A stretch of 64,000 bases of DNA from WHTK01 sp963711035 (GCA_963711035.1 CAVQCN010000005.1:124001-188000), one strand, 5' to 3'; positions 40,216 through 49,580 are shown, numbered from the stretch's first letter. Program-made: numbers and translations. The notes: a model not told the origin generated them from the sequence alone.

Positions 40216-40623
40216 CTAGCGCGGCAGGCCGCCGATCTGGGTGAGGATCGCCGCCAGGTCGACGATGCCGTCGAGGCGGCAGACCTTGCCGTCTCTGATC
40301 TGCAGGATGCCGATGCAGGGTGCGTCGATGCGGTTGCCCGTCGGGGCCACGCCCATGAACTCGCCCCGGTGGGTGCCGTGCAGTCGAAAGCGCACGATCT
40401 CTTTGTCGGGCGTAACGACCACGTCGTCGAAGACGCGCCCCATGTCCGGAAACGCGGCATAGAGGAGGCGGGCGTAGGCATCGTGGCCGTTGACGTCGGT
40501 CTCGGACTGGATGCCGATCTGCGCCCGATAGTCGTCGGTGCAGAGCGCCGGATCGGGTCCGCCTCGACGCACGTCTTGCGACTCGAAGAACCGCCGCCCG
40601 AGACTCACTGCTGCGTTCGCCAT
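40216..40623 (-). CDS. SnoaL/NTF2-like ester cyclase family protein
   Basis: 135 residues. Cone-shaped NTF2-like fold: FFESQDVRRGGPDPALCTDDYRAQI, GHDAYARLLYAAFPDMGRVFDDVVVTPDKEIVRFRLHGTHRGEFMGVAPTGNRI, IGILQIRDGKVCRLDGIVDLAAIL. This matches the SnoaL-like polyketide cyclase group. Substrate unknown. Transcribed away from the CoA-transferase; the 129-base gap holds a TATAAT at 40714-40719 reading towards the CoA-transferase. Confidence 0.75.
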   Translation of the reverse strand: MANAAVSLGRRFFESQDVRRGGPDPALCTDDYRAQIGIQSETDVNGHDAYARLLYAAFPDMGRVFDDVVVTPDKEIVRFRLHGTHRGEFMGVAPTGNRIDAPCIGILQIRDGKVCRLDGIVDLAAILTQIGGLPR

Positions 40624-40751
40624 GCCACTCCTCGCGTTTCGATATCGTCTGCTTCAAGGCGATGGTAGACCAGACCTGACCGCCGTCCATAGGCCGAAGG
40701 CGTCCGCGCCACCTATAATTTCGCGAAGCTTGAGTACACGAGGAGATACGT

Positions 40752-41982
40752 ATGCCCGGACCGCTGGCTGACATCAAAGTTCTGGACCTGACGTGGGTGC
40801 TCTCGGGGCCCTACTGCAGCATGGTGCTGTGCGACCTCGGCGCCGACGTGATCAAAGTCGAACGGCCGCCCTACGGCGACGTGGCGCGCACGACGGGGCC
40901 GTTCCTGAACCACGAAAGCGTCTACTTCTTCAGCATCAACCGGGGCAAGAAGAGCATCATGCTCGACCTCAAGAAGCAGGAAGGCCGCGACCTCTTCCTG
41001 CGCCTGGTCGACGAGGTCGATGTCGTCATGGAGAACTTCACTCCGGGCACGATGGACAACCTCGGCTTGGGCTACGAAGCCCTTTCGGCGCGCAACCCGC
41101 GTCTGATCTACGCCGCGACCTCCGGCTTCGGCCAGACGCGGCCCTGACAGCCACCGGCCGGCGCTCGACGTCGTCGTGCAGGGCATGGGCGGCGTCATGA
41201 GCATCACCGGCGAGCCGGGCGGCCGGCCCGTCAAGCCCGGCCTCTCGATGGGCGACATCACGGCCGGGCTGTTCACGGCGATCGGCATCCTCTCCGCCCT
41301 GCACGAGCGCGACCGGAGCGGTAAGGGGCAGATGGTCGACATCTCGATGCTCGACTGCCAGATCGCCATCCTCGAGAACGCCTTCGCGCGCTACTCCGCG
41401 ACGGGCGAGCCGCCCAAGCCACTCGGCACGCGCCACCCGTCGACTACGCCCTTCCAGGCCTTCCCGACCAAGGACGGCTACATCGTCATCGCCCTGGGTT
41501 TCGGCACGGACAACGTCTGGGCTATGTTCTGTGCCGTGCTCGGCGTGCCCGAGATCATCTACGATCCGCGCTTCGAGACGCCAGGCCTGCGCACGAAGAA
41601 CCACGCCGACCTGGAGCCGATCCTGAACCAGGCGCTGCAGCAGAAGACGACGGCCGAGTGGCTGGTGGAGCTGGCGCCCTTACAGATTCCCTGCGGCCCG
41701 CTGCACACGATCCCCCAGGCCGCCGACTACCAGCAGGTCGAAGCGCGCAACATGCTGGTCGACGTCGAGAGCGAGCGCGGCAACAAGGTGCGCATCTCCA
41801 ACTCGCCCGTCAAGCTATCGCGCACGCCGGCAGGGATCCGTGGCGGCCCGCCCGTCACCGGCCACGACACGCGCAGCGTGCTTTCGTCCCTGCTCGGCCT
41901 CGGCGAGGCCGACATCGACGCGCTCTTCGCGGCCGGCGCCGCTGTGGAGCCGCAGGAGCTGCCAGCGGAGCTGACGAGCTAG
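40752..41982 (+). pseudogene. CaiB/BaiF CoA-transferase interrupted by a single-base frameshift
   Basis: The first frame (40752-41147, ATG behind GAGGAG) covers the N-terminus DIKVLDLTWVLSGPYCSMVL, CDLGADVIKVERPPYGDVAR and FTPGTMDNLGLGYEALSARN, and stops at TGA 41145 right after GFGQTRP. Shifted by one base, the reading continues without a gap as DSHRPALDVVVQGMGGVMSI, then DITAGLFTAIGILSALHERD with the catalytic Asp, to the stop at 41982. Removing one base near 41140-41145 restores a normal 409-residue enzyme with the expected GQTGP motif. Either a real recent mutation or an assembly error. Confidence 0.85.
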
Positions 41983-42032
41983 GCGGCGCCTCGACACACC
42001 ATCGCTTCGCGGGGGAGAAGATGCTCGTCAAA

Positions 42033-42061
42033 TTGACACCGAAGAGATGGGTTCATAGAAT
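42033..42061 (+). promoter_or_regulatory. tRNA-Asp promoter
   Basis: TTGACA (42033-42038) and TAGAAT (42056-42061) with a 17-base spacer; predicted start about ten bases before the mature tRNA 5' end. Confidence 0.7.
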
Positions 42062-42077
42062 CGGAGAGTTGAACCGC

Positions 42078-42154
42078 GGCCCCGTGGTGTAGCGGTCAAA
42101 CATGCCACCCTGTCACGGTGGAGATCGGGGGTTCGAATCCCCTCGGGGTCGCCA
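42078..42154 (+). tRNA. tRNA-Asp (GTC), CCA encoded
   Basis: Acceptor GGCCCCG (42078-42084) pairs with CGGGGTC (42144-42150) with one G-T pair. Anticodon stem CCACC/GGTGG with loop CTGTCAC gives anticodon GTC at 42112-42114. T-arm GGGGGTTCGAATCCCC is standard; discriminator G and genomic CCA at 42152-42154. The last 16 bases recur at 43747-43762. Confidence 0.95.
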
Positions 42155-42164
42155 TGCACAACCG

Positions 42165-42198
42165 AGACGAGCCGAAGGAAACGCCCTTCGGCTCGTCT
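42165..42198 (+). terminator. Terminator after tRNA-Asp
   Basis: Perfect 14-bp stem AGACGAGCCGAAGG / CCTTCGGCTCGTCT with a 6-base loop followed by GTTTCT. Confidence 0.8.
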
Positions 42199-42460
42199 GT
42201 TTCTATCCAGGCTCGGAAGAGCGGTTCGAAGCTCGGCTTCACGTCGCAGGCCACTATCTCGGCTGACGACGTATCGACGTAGATAGCCTGGAAGATCAAC
42301 AGGATCATCTCCCGCTTCTCTTCCTTGGTTGCCAGCGGCTACGCTTCGATATGATATCCGACTGCGAACCATTTATTTCGAGGGCGGCAGTGAGTGATGG
42401 GGGCCTCTGAGTCAACTGCTAGCTTCCTGTGAAATAGCAGGCTGTGATTGTGGTCTACAA
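42199..42460. other. Intergenic, less GC-rich, no gene seen
   Basis: About 260 bases between the tRNA terminator and the enoyl-CoA hydratase stop. Minus-strand frames here that read into the tRNA (for example 42096-42308) are the well-known spurious antisense-tRNA type. Confidence 0.6.
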
Positions 42461-43312
42461 CTAGCGACCCTTGAAGATAGGGCGACGCCTGTTCACCTGC
42501 GCATCCTTGGCCTCATGCCGATCCTCTGTCAGGTTAATAATAGTGGCGGCGCTTGAAGTCATGACCATCGTTCCCTCGATTGTGCTGTCCATCGAAGCTC
42601 GAAGTATTCGCTTGTTTATCCACTGGGAAACGGGTGAAACCTGCATCATGCGATCGCACAGATCGCGCGTAAATGCCTCGAGATTATCCGAAGGTACGAG
42701 GTGGTTTAAGAGACCCCACTGATGGGCGACTTCCGCCTCCAATCGTCCTGTATAGGCGAACTCGAGTGCCCGTCCCAACCCCATGATTCTTGGAAGATAG
42801 TAGGCGCCGCCGTTCTCGATGATTTGGCCACGTGCGTGGTAGGTGATGAACACGCTTTTCTCGCACCCTACCCGGATATCGCACTGAGTCGCAATGTCCA
42901 TTCCCGAACCAGCAGCTGGCCCATTCACCATTGCAATAGTTGGTTTCCGGATGAGGGCAATCTCGTTAATGAGCTTTGTATATCCGTGGAAAAAGCTTTG
43001 ACGCTCGCCATCCGGGTTGCCTTCACGAGGAGATCGATTACCTGGCCGAAAATCTCCGAAGTCCTCCCCTTCTCTGGGCCCCGTGGCATCATTGCCAGCA
43101 CAAAATGCCCTTCCTACGCCCGTCAGCACGATGATCCGAATGTCGGGATCATCGTCCCCGTACTTCATATATTCCACTACCTTGCTCGCCGTGCTGCGTT
43201 CTTGAGCTTGCCCAAGAGTTGCATTCATGCGCTCTGGCCGATTGAACTTAATCCAGAGGATGCCATTCTCCTCGCGTTCGTACAGCAACCAGGGGACGAG
43301 ATCAGGTGTCAT
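42461..43312 (-). CDS. Enoyl-CoA hydratase/isomerase (crotonase) family protein
   Basis: 283 residues from ATG 43312, preceded by AGAGAGGAAC; an earlier ATG at 43357 has no such site. Crotonase fold: ILWIKFNRPERMNAT, IIVLTGVGRAFCAGNDA forming the first oxyanion-hole strand, KPTIAMVNGPAAGSGMDIATQCDIRVG the second, and NGGAYYLPRIMGLGRALEFAYTGR. The Glu pair of true hydratases is not obvious, so isomerase, hydrolase or dehydratase activity is possible. It is lower in GC than genes on either side and lies between two copies of the tRNA-Asp 3' end, suggesting acquisition. Confidence 0.82.
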   Translation of the reverse strand: MTPDLVPWLLYEREENGILWIKFNRPERMNATLGQAQERSTASKVVEYMKYGDDDPDIRIIVLTGVGRAFCAGNDATGPREGEDFGDFRPGNRSPREGNPDGERQSFFHGYTKLINEIALIRKPTIAMVNGPAAGSGMDIATQCDIRVGCEKSVFITYHARGQIIENGGAYYLPRIMGLGRALEFAYTGRLEAEVAHQWGLLNHLVPSDNLEAFTRDLCDRMMQVSPVSQWINKRILRASMDSTIEGTMVMTSSAATIINLTEDRHEAKDAQVNRRRPIFKGR

Positions 43313-43746
43313 TCTGTTCCTCTCTTCGCGCCGTACGAAGAAGCACGGCTGCGGCACTCGTATTACCGGGTAGCGCAGATGACTGCCTCGTCAAATTGCG
43401 ACTCCCGATGAGTGGGCTGGACTTTGAGCGGCTGATGATCGGTGTCGCTGCCAACGCCGTAGTTACAGCATAGAGGAAAGCGATCCGCTACCAGACGGCA
43501 GATTCTCAACGGCCGAGAAGCCATACGTTGACTCCGAAAGGGGGCAACTCTTAGGCGACCTTGTGTGGCAGGACGCGCAGTCTTCTGCAAACGGAACATG
43601 CAGGAGGCCCTTCGTGCCATGGACTCCAACTACCGAAAGGGGACCCGCGATCCGAAATGATTCAGGGACCTCAGGTCGTTACCCATATCAACGGCGCGGA
43701 CTCCCCGATATGATCCACGAACCGGTTGTGCATGGAGGTTCCGACA
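43313..43746. other. Lower-GC stretch with no recognisable gene
   Basis: About 430 bases upstream of the crotonase gene. Short frames on both strands give no family-like protein. It probably contains the crotonase promoter and decayed sequence of the inserted segment. Confidence 0.5.
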
Positions 43747-43762
43747 CCCCTCGGGGTCGCCA
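43747..43762 (+). repeat. Second copy of the tRNA-Asp 3' end, attachment-site-like
   Basis: CCCCTCGGGGTCGCCA is identical to the last 16 bases of tRNA-Asp (42139-42154), in the same orientation, 1.6 kb away. The bases before it (GTTCCGACA) resemble the T-loop GTTCGAAT with small differences; no complete second tRNA can be folded. Typical of the direct repeats left by integration into a tRNA 3' end. Confidence 0.65.
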
Positions 43763-43788
43763 GCACCGAATTCTCGGCTGGCGTTTTT
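43758..43788 (+). terminator. Rho-independent terminator next to the tRNA remnant
   Basis: CGCCAGC (43758-43764) pairs with GCTGGCG (43777-43783), with an inner CCGA/TCGG alternative, followed by TTTTT. It overlaps the last bases of the tRNA remnant and may be the displaced original terminator. Confidence 0.65.
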
Positions 43789-43972
43789 CGCAGGCCGTTT
43801 TCGATCAGCACGAACAGCGGCCGGCGTTCCGGCCGCTGCAACGCTTCGCAGACTCCCGCTCGTTCATCACTTCCCATCTCCCGCTTGACTGGCCGATACG
43901 AGACACCCCCACATCTGCTCGTCGGGTCTTAGATACCACTTAGCTACTGGTGATATACGATGCTCACTTTCG

Positions 43973-44405
43973 GGACAGATCTTGCAGACGCAGTTCGCCC
44001 AGGTTGGACTCAACTTCAAAGTCGTGCCGTTGCCCGGCGCCCAGCTGCTGCCGAAGTCCGCTGACGGAAGGGTGGTCCTCTTCACAGGCGGCCACCCAGC
44101 GTATGACAGCCCGGAGACCCCGATGCGCCAGCAGGCAACCGACTCCCATAGCCAGTTCGGCTGGACGGGCCTCTGAAGACCCTGATGTGGACGCATTGGT
44201 GGAGAAGTCGGAGGTGGCGACGGACCGGGACGAGAACATCGCCCTGGTGAAGCAGCTGCAGTTGCTGTGCCTGAGCAAGTGGGGCGGCTACTTGCAGCTG
44301 CTCTGCCACAACACCGACCTGCTGCTGCGCTCGGAAGTGCAAAACTGGGAGTATGACGCCTCTCAAACGGTAATCTACCAGGCGAAAACCTGGGTCAATA
44401 CCTGA
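43973..44405 (+). pseudogene. C-terminal remnant of a family 5 (peptide/nickel-type) ABC substrate-binding protein
   Basis: The first frame reads LQTQFAQVGLNFKVVPLPGA, then LFTGGHPAYDSPETPMRQQ and SHSQFGWTGL before a stop at 44176. One base over, the reading continues as ASEDPDVDALVEKSEVATD, LVKQLQLLCLSKWGGYLQLL and LLLRSEVQNWEYDASQTVIY to 44405. This is the last quarter of an SBP_bac_5 protein (normally 500-600 residues); the N-terminal three quarters are missing and a frameshift splits the rest. No permease or ATPase genes remain nearby. Confidence 0.7.
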
Positions 44406-44476
44406 TCATGAAAAACTGCCCCTGATGAGTCGTCTAGAATCCCGATGGATCATTCGGGTGTGTCCGGGAGGAAACC

Positions 44477-45667
44477 ATGAAGAGCAGCACTGACCGTATC
44501 TTGACCAGCCACGCGGGCAGCCTGCCGCGACCCGCCGATCTGCTCGAGTTGTACCGCTCGGAAGCGCCGGAAGACGCCCTCAATGCCGGCCTGCGTAAGT
44601 CCGTGGCCGATGTCGTCCGCAAGCAGATCGACGCCGGCATCACCGTGGTCAACGACGGCGAGTTCGGCAAGCCGATGAGCACGGAGATCGACTACGCCGC
44701 CTGGGCGACGTACGTCTACGACCGTCTCGATGGCTTCGAGGTCCGCCAGGTCGATCCGGCACAGGTCGGTCCGGCAGTCTTCCGCAGCAAGGACCGTCAC
44801 GACTTCGCCGAGTTCTACCAGAGCGAAGGTCAGTTCCCCGGTGCCCGTACCGGAGCCGGTCGCGCGGTGGTGCGCCGCGTGAACACCGGTCCGATTGCCT
44901 ACAAAGGCGGAGCCCAGGTCGCGCGAGACGTCGCCAACCTGCAGGCAGCCTTAGAGGGGACCACCGCCGCGGAAGGCTTCATGTCGACCATGGTCCCGAC
45001 CGCCGGCGGCCTGATGCGCATGATCGCGGGCGAGACCTACTACAAGTCGCCGGAAGAGCTGGCGACCGCGATGGCCGATGCCATGCGGGAGGAATACAAG
45101 ACCATCGTCGATGGCGGGCTCAACGTGCAGATCGATGACCCCTGGCTGCCATCGATGTACGATTCCCATTTCTCCAAGGACGGCGATCGTGACGGCTTCC
45201 TGAAGTGGGCCGGGGCGCAGGTCGAGCTGGTGAACTACGCCCTCAAGGGCATCCCGCAAGAGAAGGTCCGCTACCACGTGTGCTGGGGCAGCTGGCACGG
45301 TCCGCACAGCTCCGACATCCCCATGAGGGACGTCGTCGAGTTCATGCTCAAGATCAACGCCAGCCAGTTCTCCTTCGAGGCGGCGAACGTGCGTCACGAG
45401 CACGAGTGGAAAATCTGGCGTGACGTGAAGCTGCCGGAGGGCAAGACGCTCATGCCCGGCGTCGTCAGCCACTCCACCAACGTGCTGGAGCACCCGGAGC
45501 TCGTGGCCGATCGCATCGTCCGGCTCGCAAACCTGGTCGGCCGCGAGAACGTCATCGCCGGCACCGACTGCGGCCTGGGCGGCCGCATCCACGAGCAGCT
45601 CGTCTGGGCCAAGCTTCGCAGCCTGTCCGAGGGAGCGGCGCTGGCCAGCAAGGAGCTCTGGTCATAG
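44477..45667 (+). CDS. MetE C-terminal-domain-like zinc methyltransferase
   Basis: 396 residues, matching only the catalytic C-terminal barrel of cobalamin-independent methionine synthase. The zinc site is complete: His and Cys in VRYHVCWGSWHGPH, Glu in FSFEAANVRHEHE, Cys in VIAGTDCGLGG. N-terminal SHAGSLPRP is typical of the stand-alone group. The N-terminal domain that holds tri-glutamylated folate is absent, so the methyl donor may not be methyl-folate. ATG 44477 follows GGGAGGAAACC. A paralogue follows 68 bases later. Confidence 0.85.
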   Translation: MKSSTDRILTSHAGSLPRPADLLELYRSEAPEDALNAGLRKSVADVVRKQIDAGITVVNDGEFGKPMSTEIDYAAWATYVYDRLDGFEVRQVDPAQVGPAVFRSKDRHDFAEFYQSEGQFPGARTGAGRAVVRRVNTGPIAYKGGAQVARDVANLQAALEGTTAAEGFMSTMVPTAGGLMRMIAGETYYKSPEELATAMADAMREEYKTIVDGGLNVQIDDPWLPSMYDSHFSKDGDRDGFLKWAGAQVELVNYALKGIPQEKVRYHVCWGSWHGPHSSDIPMRDVVEFMLKINASQFSFEAANVRHEHEWKIWRDVKLPEGKTLMPGVVSHSTNVLEHPELVADRIVRLANLVGRENVIAGTDCGLGGRIHEQLVWAKLRSLSEGAALASKELWS

Positions 45668-45735
45668 AGAACTGCATCATCGCGGAGCCGAAACCACATA
45701 CCGACATTGACCACGTTCGATAAGGAACCAGCCGA

Positions 45736-46941
45736 ATGAAGCGCAGTACGGATCGGATTCTCACCACCCACGTCGGCAGCCTCGTTCGTACGCCGGAGAT
45801 CATCGACGTGCGGCGCCGACAGCAGGCCGGGGAGCCATACGATGAAGCAACGTTCGAGCGCGATCTGACAGCAGGGGTTAAGCAGGTCGTCAAGCAGCAG
45901 GCGGACATCGGCGTCGACATTCCCAGCGACGGCGAGTACGGCAAGAGCGCGTGGACCGGTTATATCCGTGAGCGCCTCGGCGGCATCGAGACAATGCGTG
46001 TCGCACCTGGGCAGTCGCCGGTGGCATCCAACCGCCTCTACAGCGACCAGGAGCGATTCGCCGGCTTCTATCCGATCTACCGCTCCTTCGAGCAGACACT
46101 GTGGCAGCCTCGGGAGCCCGGCAAGATGGCGATGCCTGAGCCAGTGCCAGCAGTCACCTGGGTCAACAAGGGCCCCGTCACCTACACAGGGCAAGAGCAG
46201 ATTCAGCGCGACATCGGTAACTTCAAAGCGGCCCTGGAGGGCGTGAAGATCGAAGAGGCCTTCATGCCGACAGTTGCGCCCGCGAGCGCGGAAGGACGCC
46301 CCAGCGAGTACTACAAGACGGACGAGGAGTACCTCTTCGCCCTGGCCGATGCGCTGCACGAGGAGTACAAGGCCGTCGTTGACGCCGGCTTCGTGCTGCA
46401 GGTCGACGACGCCTTCGTGCCGGCACATTACAACCCCCACGAAGACCTCGACACGTATCGCAAGTGGGTGGACGTGCGCATCGACGCGATCAACCACGCC
46501 CTCAGAGGCATCCCGGAGGACCGCGTGCGTTACCACATCTGCTGGGGTAGCCAGAACGTCCCTCACACCTGGGACGTGCCCCTGGCAGTCATCGTCGATC
46601 AAGTCCTACGCGTCAACGCACAGGCGTACGTGATCGAGTCGGCGAATCCGCGGCACGAGCACGAGTTCCAGATTTGGCAGGACACCCGGCTTCCCGACGG
46701 CAAGATCCTCATCCCGGGCATGATCAGCCACTCGACCAACGTGGTCGAGCACCCGGAGCTGATCTCATGGCGTCTGCAGAACTTCGCCCGGCTGGTCGGG
46801 CGGGAGAACGTCATCGCGGGAACGGACTGCGGCTTTTCCCAGAACTGGAACCTTATCCGCGTTCACCCCGAGGTGCAGTGGGCGAAGCTCGAAGCCCTGG
46901 CGGAAGGCGCCGCTCTCGCTTCAAAAGAGCTCTGGCCGTGA
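45736..46941 (+). CDS. MetE C-terminal-domain-like zinc methyltransferase, tandem paralogue
   Basis: 401 residues, same architecture as the preceding protein: THVGSLVRTPEI start, zinc ligands in VRYHICWGSQNVPH, YVIESANPRHEHE and VIAGTDCGFSQ, and the shared ending EGAALASKELWP. The segment around residues 75-200 differs (ETMRVAPGQSPVASNRLYSD), which suggests a different substrate rather than a redundant copy. ATG with AAGGAACC upstream. Such proteins are thought to transfer methyl or related groups between a thiol and an unknown donor. Confidence 0.85.
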   Translation: MKRSTDRILTTHVGSLVRTPEIIDVRRRQQAGEPYDEATFERDLTAGVKQVVKQQADIGVDIPSDGEYGKSAWTGYIRERLGGIETMRVAPGQSPVASNRLYSDQERFAGFYPIYRSFEQTLWQPREPGKMAMPEPVPAVTWVNKGPVTYTGQEQIQRDIGNFKAALEGVKIEEAFMPTVAPASAEGRPSEYYKTDEEYLFALADALHEEYKAVVDAGFVLQVDDAFVPAHYNPHEDLDTYRKWVDVRIDAINHALRGIPEDRVRYHICWGSQNVPHTWDVPLAVIVDQVLRVNAQAYVIESANPRHEHEFQIWQDTRLPDGKILIPGMISHSTNVVEHPELISWRLQNFARLVGRENVIAGTDCGFSQNWNLIRVHPEVQWAKLEALAEGAALASKELWP

Positions 46942-47085
46942 CATCGCGCAGGCGGCATTTGCCGCGAGAATCGGTGCTATCTGAATCGATAATCTCGTAG
47001 AACTTGTCAAGCACAGCCATTGCATCGGCTGCCCGAATCCACATAATCGCGATCATCCAGCAAGCGGATGACAGGAGGGGCGGCA

Positions 47086-47307
47086 ATGAACCTGGCACAG
47101 CTTGACCTCAACCTTCTCGTGGCGCTCGACGCGCTTCTGCAGGAGAAGAACGTTACGCGCGCAGGAAAACGGATCGGGCTGAGTCAGCCCGCGACGAGTA
47201 GCGCCTTGAGCAGATTGCGCAGAATGTTCGACGACGACTTGTTAGTACGCGTGGGGCGCGAGTACCACCTCACTTCATTAGTCGCAGCAATTGACTTGAT
47301 TCTGTAG
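47086..47307 (+). pseudogene. Truncated LysR-type regulator, HTH only
   Basis: 73 residues from ATG 47086 behind GGAGGGGCGGC. A good LysR helix-turn-helix: LDLNLLVALDALLQEKNVTR, then IGLSQPATSSALSRLRRMFD, DDLLVRVGREYHLT. A stop at 47305 ends it just after the HTH; the effector-binding domain (about 220 residues) is missing. It lies next to the MetE-like pair, which it may once have controlled. It could still bind DNA as a small protein, but a remnant is more likely. Confidence 0.75.
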
Positions 47308-47475
47308 ACGTTTGCAGAGGCGAAGAGGCCTCGCTCGACCGCCTCCGACCTTGCCCACACGATGACTCAATCGTGCGGCTCGCCGGCCTCACCCTACGAA
47401 CTTCCCAGCGTCCGCTGGCGGGACGAGATGTCTTCTGCCGATATTACTCGTGAGAGAGGATGTATCGACGGAAGT

Positions 47476-49500
47476 ATGCGGCGGCTTGCACTCATTGCGC
47501 TGATCTTGATGCTCCCGCTCGCAGGTTGCGGCGTGCTTGGCCATAAGGAGAGCGAGAGCGACCTCCCTGTCGCCAACCAGCTTCGGGCCATGGTGCTCAA
47601 ACCCGAGGCACTTGGCGAGTACCTGGACCTGACGCCGTTCTCACTGCAGACGGAAATCTTCACCGATGGTCCTCGAGGGGAGAGGACCGATTACACCACA
47701 GCCTTGGACCGGCTCGGTCGCAGCCTGAGTTACACGGCGACTTTCACCCATGAGGACATCTCCCGTCACGCGCCTGGCGTCTCAAACGTGGTGATAGGGG
47801 TCGAGCAATACGAATCGGCGCAGGCAGCGCAGTCGGCGGTGAATGTCAAAAAGGATAGCATCCTCACCCGGTGGGCCCAGGGAGCTGACGAAACGGCGTT
47901 CTCCAACCAAAACATGCATCGACTACAGGGTGTCGATGCCGCTTGGTCCACGATTGGCTATGAGAATATTACCGTGGACAACGGCCTCGTCAGGGCCTCT
48001 TGGGGGGTTGCGACCTTTGCGTACGACAACGTGGTCGCCTACGTCATCGTCGAGTGGGGCGACGACAGCGGCGATGCCCAGTTTGTCGACAACGTGGCCG
48101 GGGCGCTCCTTGCGCGCGTCAAGGCAGTGCGAGAAGGCAAGTTCGATGATTCGCCGGACGCCGTGCTCACCGGCGCTGATTATCTGGTCCTCGGAGCAAA
48201 CGCCATGGCAGGCCTTCAGACATACCATGTCAGCTCGACGCGCGACTTCCTCATCGTGGGTCTGGAACAAAGCTTTGGGCTCGAGTACGACGTGAGTGCT
48301 CCGTCGACCGCACTAGGTACGGTCCAGGTGAGCGGTAACCCGCCGGTCGAATTGTTGCTCCGTGATCGGACGCCTTACTATCGCAAAAACTCACGCAGCG
48401 CCTGGGGCTGCCTCGGGCAAGGGGAGGTCGATCCGGAGGCATACGGCTTCTTCGTCCCGGATTTCCCGTCGCTGTTCTCCGCAGCGCGGGAGCACGAGAG
48501 CGCCGCCGGCCTGCTCTCGCAGTTAAGCGTCGCCGTGTCGGAAGACGGCCTCGTGCACCTGAAAACGACCGTCGACGCCCACCAATTCGACCAGTTCTCG
48601 CCTGAGATCCTCGGATCACTGTCGAGCCTCCGGAACGCATTCCCCGCCCTTGGAGACGGCGGCACGGTCTACGTGGAACTGGTGCTGCGCCCGGAAGACT
48701 ACCGCCTGATGGACATCCATTACGAAATGCAGCTGCCCGTACCAGAGGGTGAAGTCTTCGTTCGAACCGAAATGAAGCTCTCGAACTTCGATTCTGCTCC
48801 GGTGTCACTCGATGAGACCAATCTGCCGCTCTGCCAGGAGATCTTCGTGCCGCCGTGCAAGGGAGACCGCCTGAACGCATGCCTGCGCCTCGATCCGGAC
48901 CTCAGCGAGCCAGCTGTGAGCCGGAACGCCTGCGCCGGCCAAGGCCGCCGCGTCTGCGTCGTACCGATAGGCGCCGTCTCGAAGGACCTCCTCATGGAAG
49001 TAATCGCGGATCTGGAGGCGCTCACGGGCGAACCGATAGCCGTACTTCCGGCCGTGCCAGTCGGCGGTGCCGACATCGGGTCCATTGACGACAGCCGCGA
49101 TCAGGTTTCCGCGCAGGTCCTCGAGAGGACCCTCTACAAGGACTTCCCTGAGTTCGACGATGACGAGGACGTCGTTCTCATCGGTGTGACGCCAGTGGAC
49201 ATGTTCCCGGATGACCAGCCGCAATATGTCTACGAATTCGGCCAGCGCTTCTGGTTAGGCGGCAGTAAGAACGTTGGCGTCATCTCCTACTTCAGGATGG
49301 AAAATGTGTCGTACGGCGAGCCGCCAGACGATGAGATGCTCAAGCAGCGCCTCGAGAAGATGATGCTGAAGTACATCCTGGGCATGCGCTTCGACGTGCC
49401 GGACAGCACATCGCCTACCAGCGTGATGTACGGGAAGATCGGTGGTCTGGATGACCTCGACGCCATCAAGCTCGCGGTCCCACCAGGCGCGCTCCCCTAG
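47476..49500 (+). CDS. Large lipoprotein of unknown function
   Basis: 674 residues from ATG 47476, giving a clean lipoprotein signal RRLALIALILMLPLAGCG (Cys18); an upstream ATG at 47362 would bury this signal. The N-terminal half has repeats of a substrate-binding-like or DUF-type fold (DITRW-like SYTATFTHEDISRHAPGVSNVVIGVEQYESAQAAQSAV). The C-terminal 190 residues begin CVVPIGAVSKDLLMEVIADLEALTGEPIAVLPAVPVGGADI and include DQVSAQVLERTLYKDFPEF and YILGMRFDVPDSTSPTSVM, resembling archaemetzincin-like proteins, but no HExxH zinc motif is visible. Surface-exposed by its lipobox. Function unknown. Confidence 0.65.
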   Translation: MRRLALIALILMLPLAGCGVLGHKESESDLPVANQLRAMVLKPEALGEYLDLTPFSLQTEIFTDGPRGERTDYTTALDRLGRSLSYTATFTHEDISRHAPGVSNVVIGVEQYESAQAAQSAVNVKKDSILTRWAQGADETAFSNQNMHRLQGVDAAWSTIGYENITVDNGLVRASWGVATFAYDNVVAYVIVEWGDDSGDAQFVDNVAGALLARVKAVREGKFDDSPDAVLTGADYLVLGANAMAGLQTYHVSSTRDFLIVGLEQSFGLEYDVSAPSTALGTVQVSGNPPVELLLRDRTPYYRKNSRSAWGCLGQGEVDPEAYGFFVPDFPSLFSAAREHESAAGLLSQLSVAVSEDGLVHLKTTVDAHQFDQFSPEILGSLSSLRNAFPALGDGGTVYVELVLRPEDYRLMDIHYEMQLPVPEGEVFVRTEMKLSNFDSAPVSLDETNLPLCQEIFVPPCKGDRLNACLRLDPDLSEPAVSRNACAGQGRRVCVVPIGAVSKDLLMEVIADLEALTGEPIAVLPAVPVGGADIGSIDDSRDQVSAQVLERTLYKDFPEFDDDEDVVLIGVTPVDMFPDDQPQYVYEFGQRFWLGGSKNVGVISYFRMENVSYGEPPDDEMLKQRLEKMMLKYILGMRFDVPDSTSPTSVMYGKIGGLDDLDAIKLAVPPGALP

Positions 49501-49580
49501 ATACGTCGACACCGAGCCAAGAGAAGCTGCCCCGCGTCCGTGGGTACTCTGGAATGACCGGCAGCCGGCCCATCGATGGG

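Noticed and set aside
42028..42372. Minus-strand frames across tRNA-Asp (RTPDLHRDRVACLTATPRG and GFEPPISTVTGWHV)
   Set aside because: These are the familiar spurious translations of the antisense strand of a tRNA; no real protein.
43560..43745. Possible gene fragment upstream of the second tRNA-Asp 3' end
   Set aside because: Short frames give no consistent family match and no full second tRNA can be folded.
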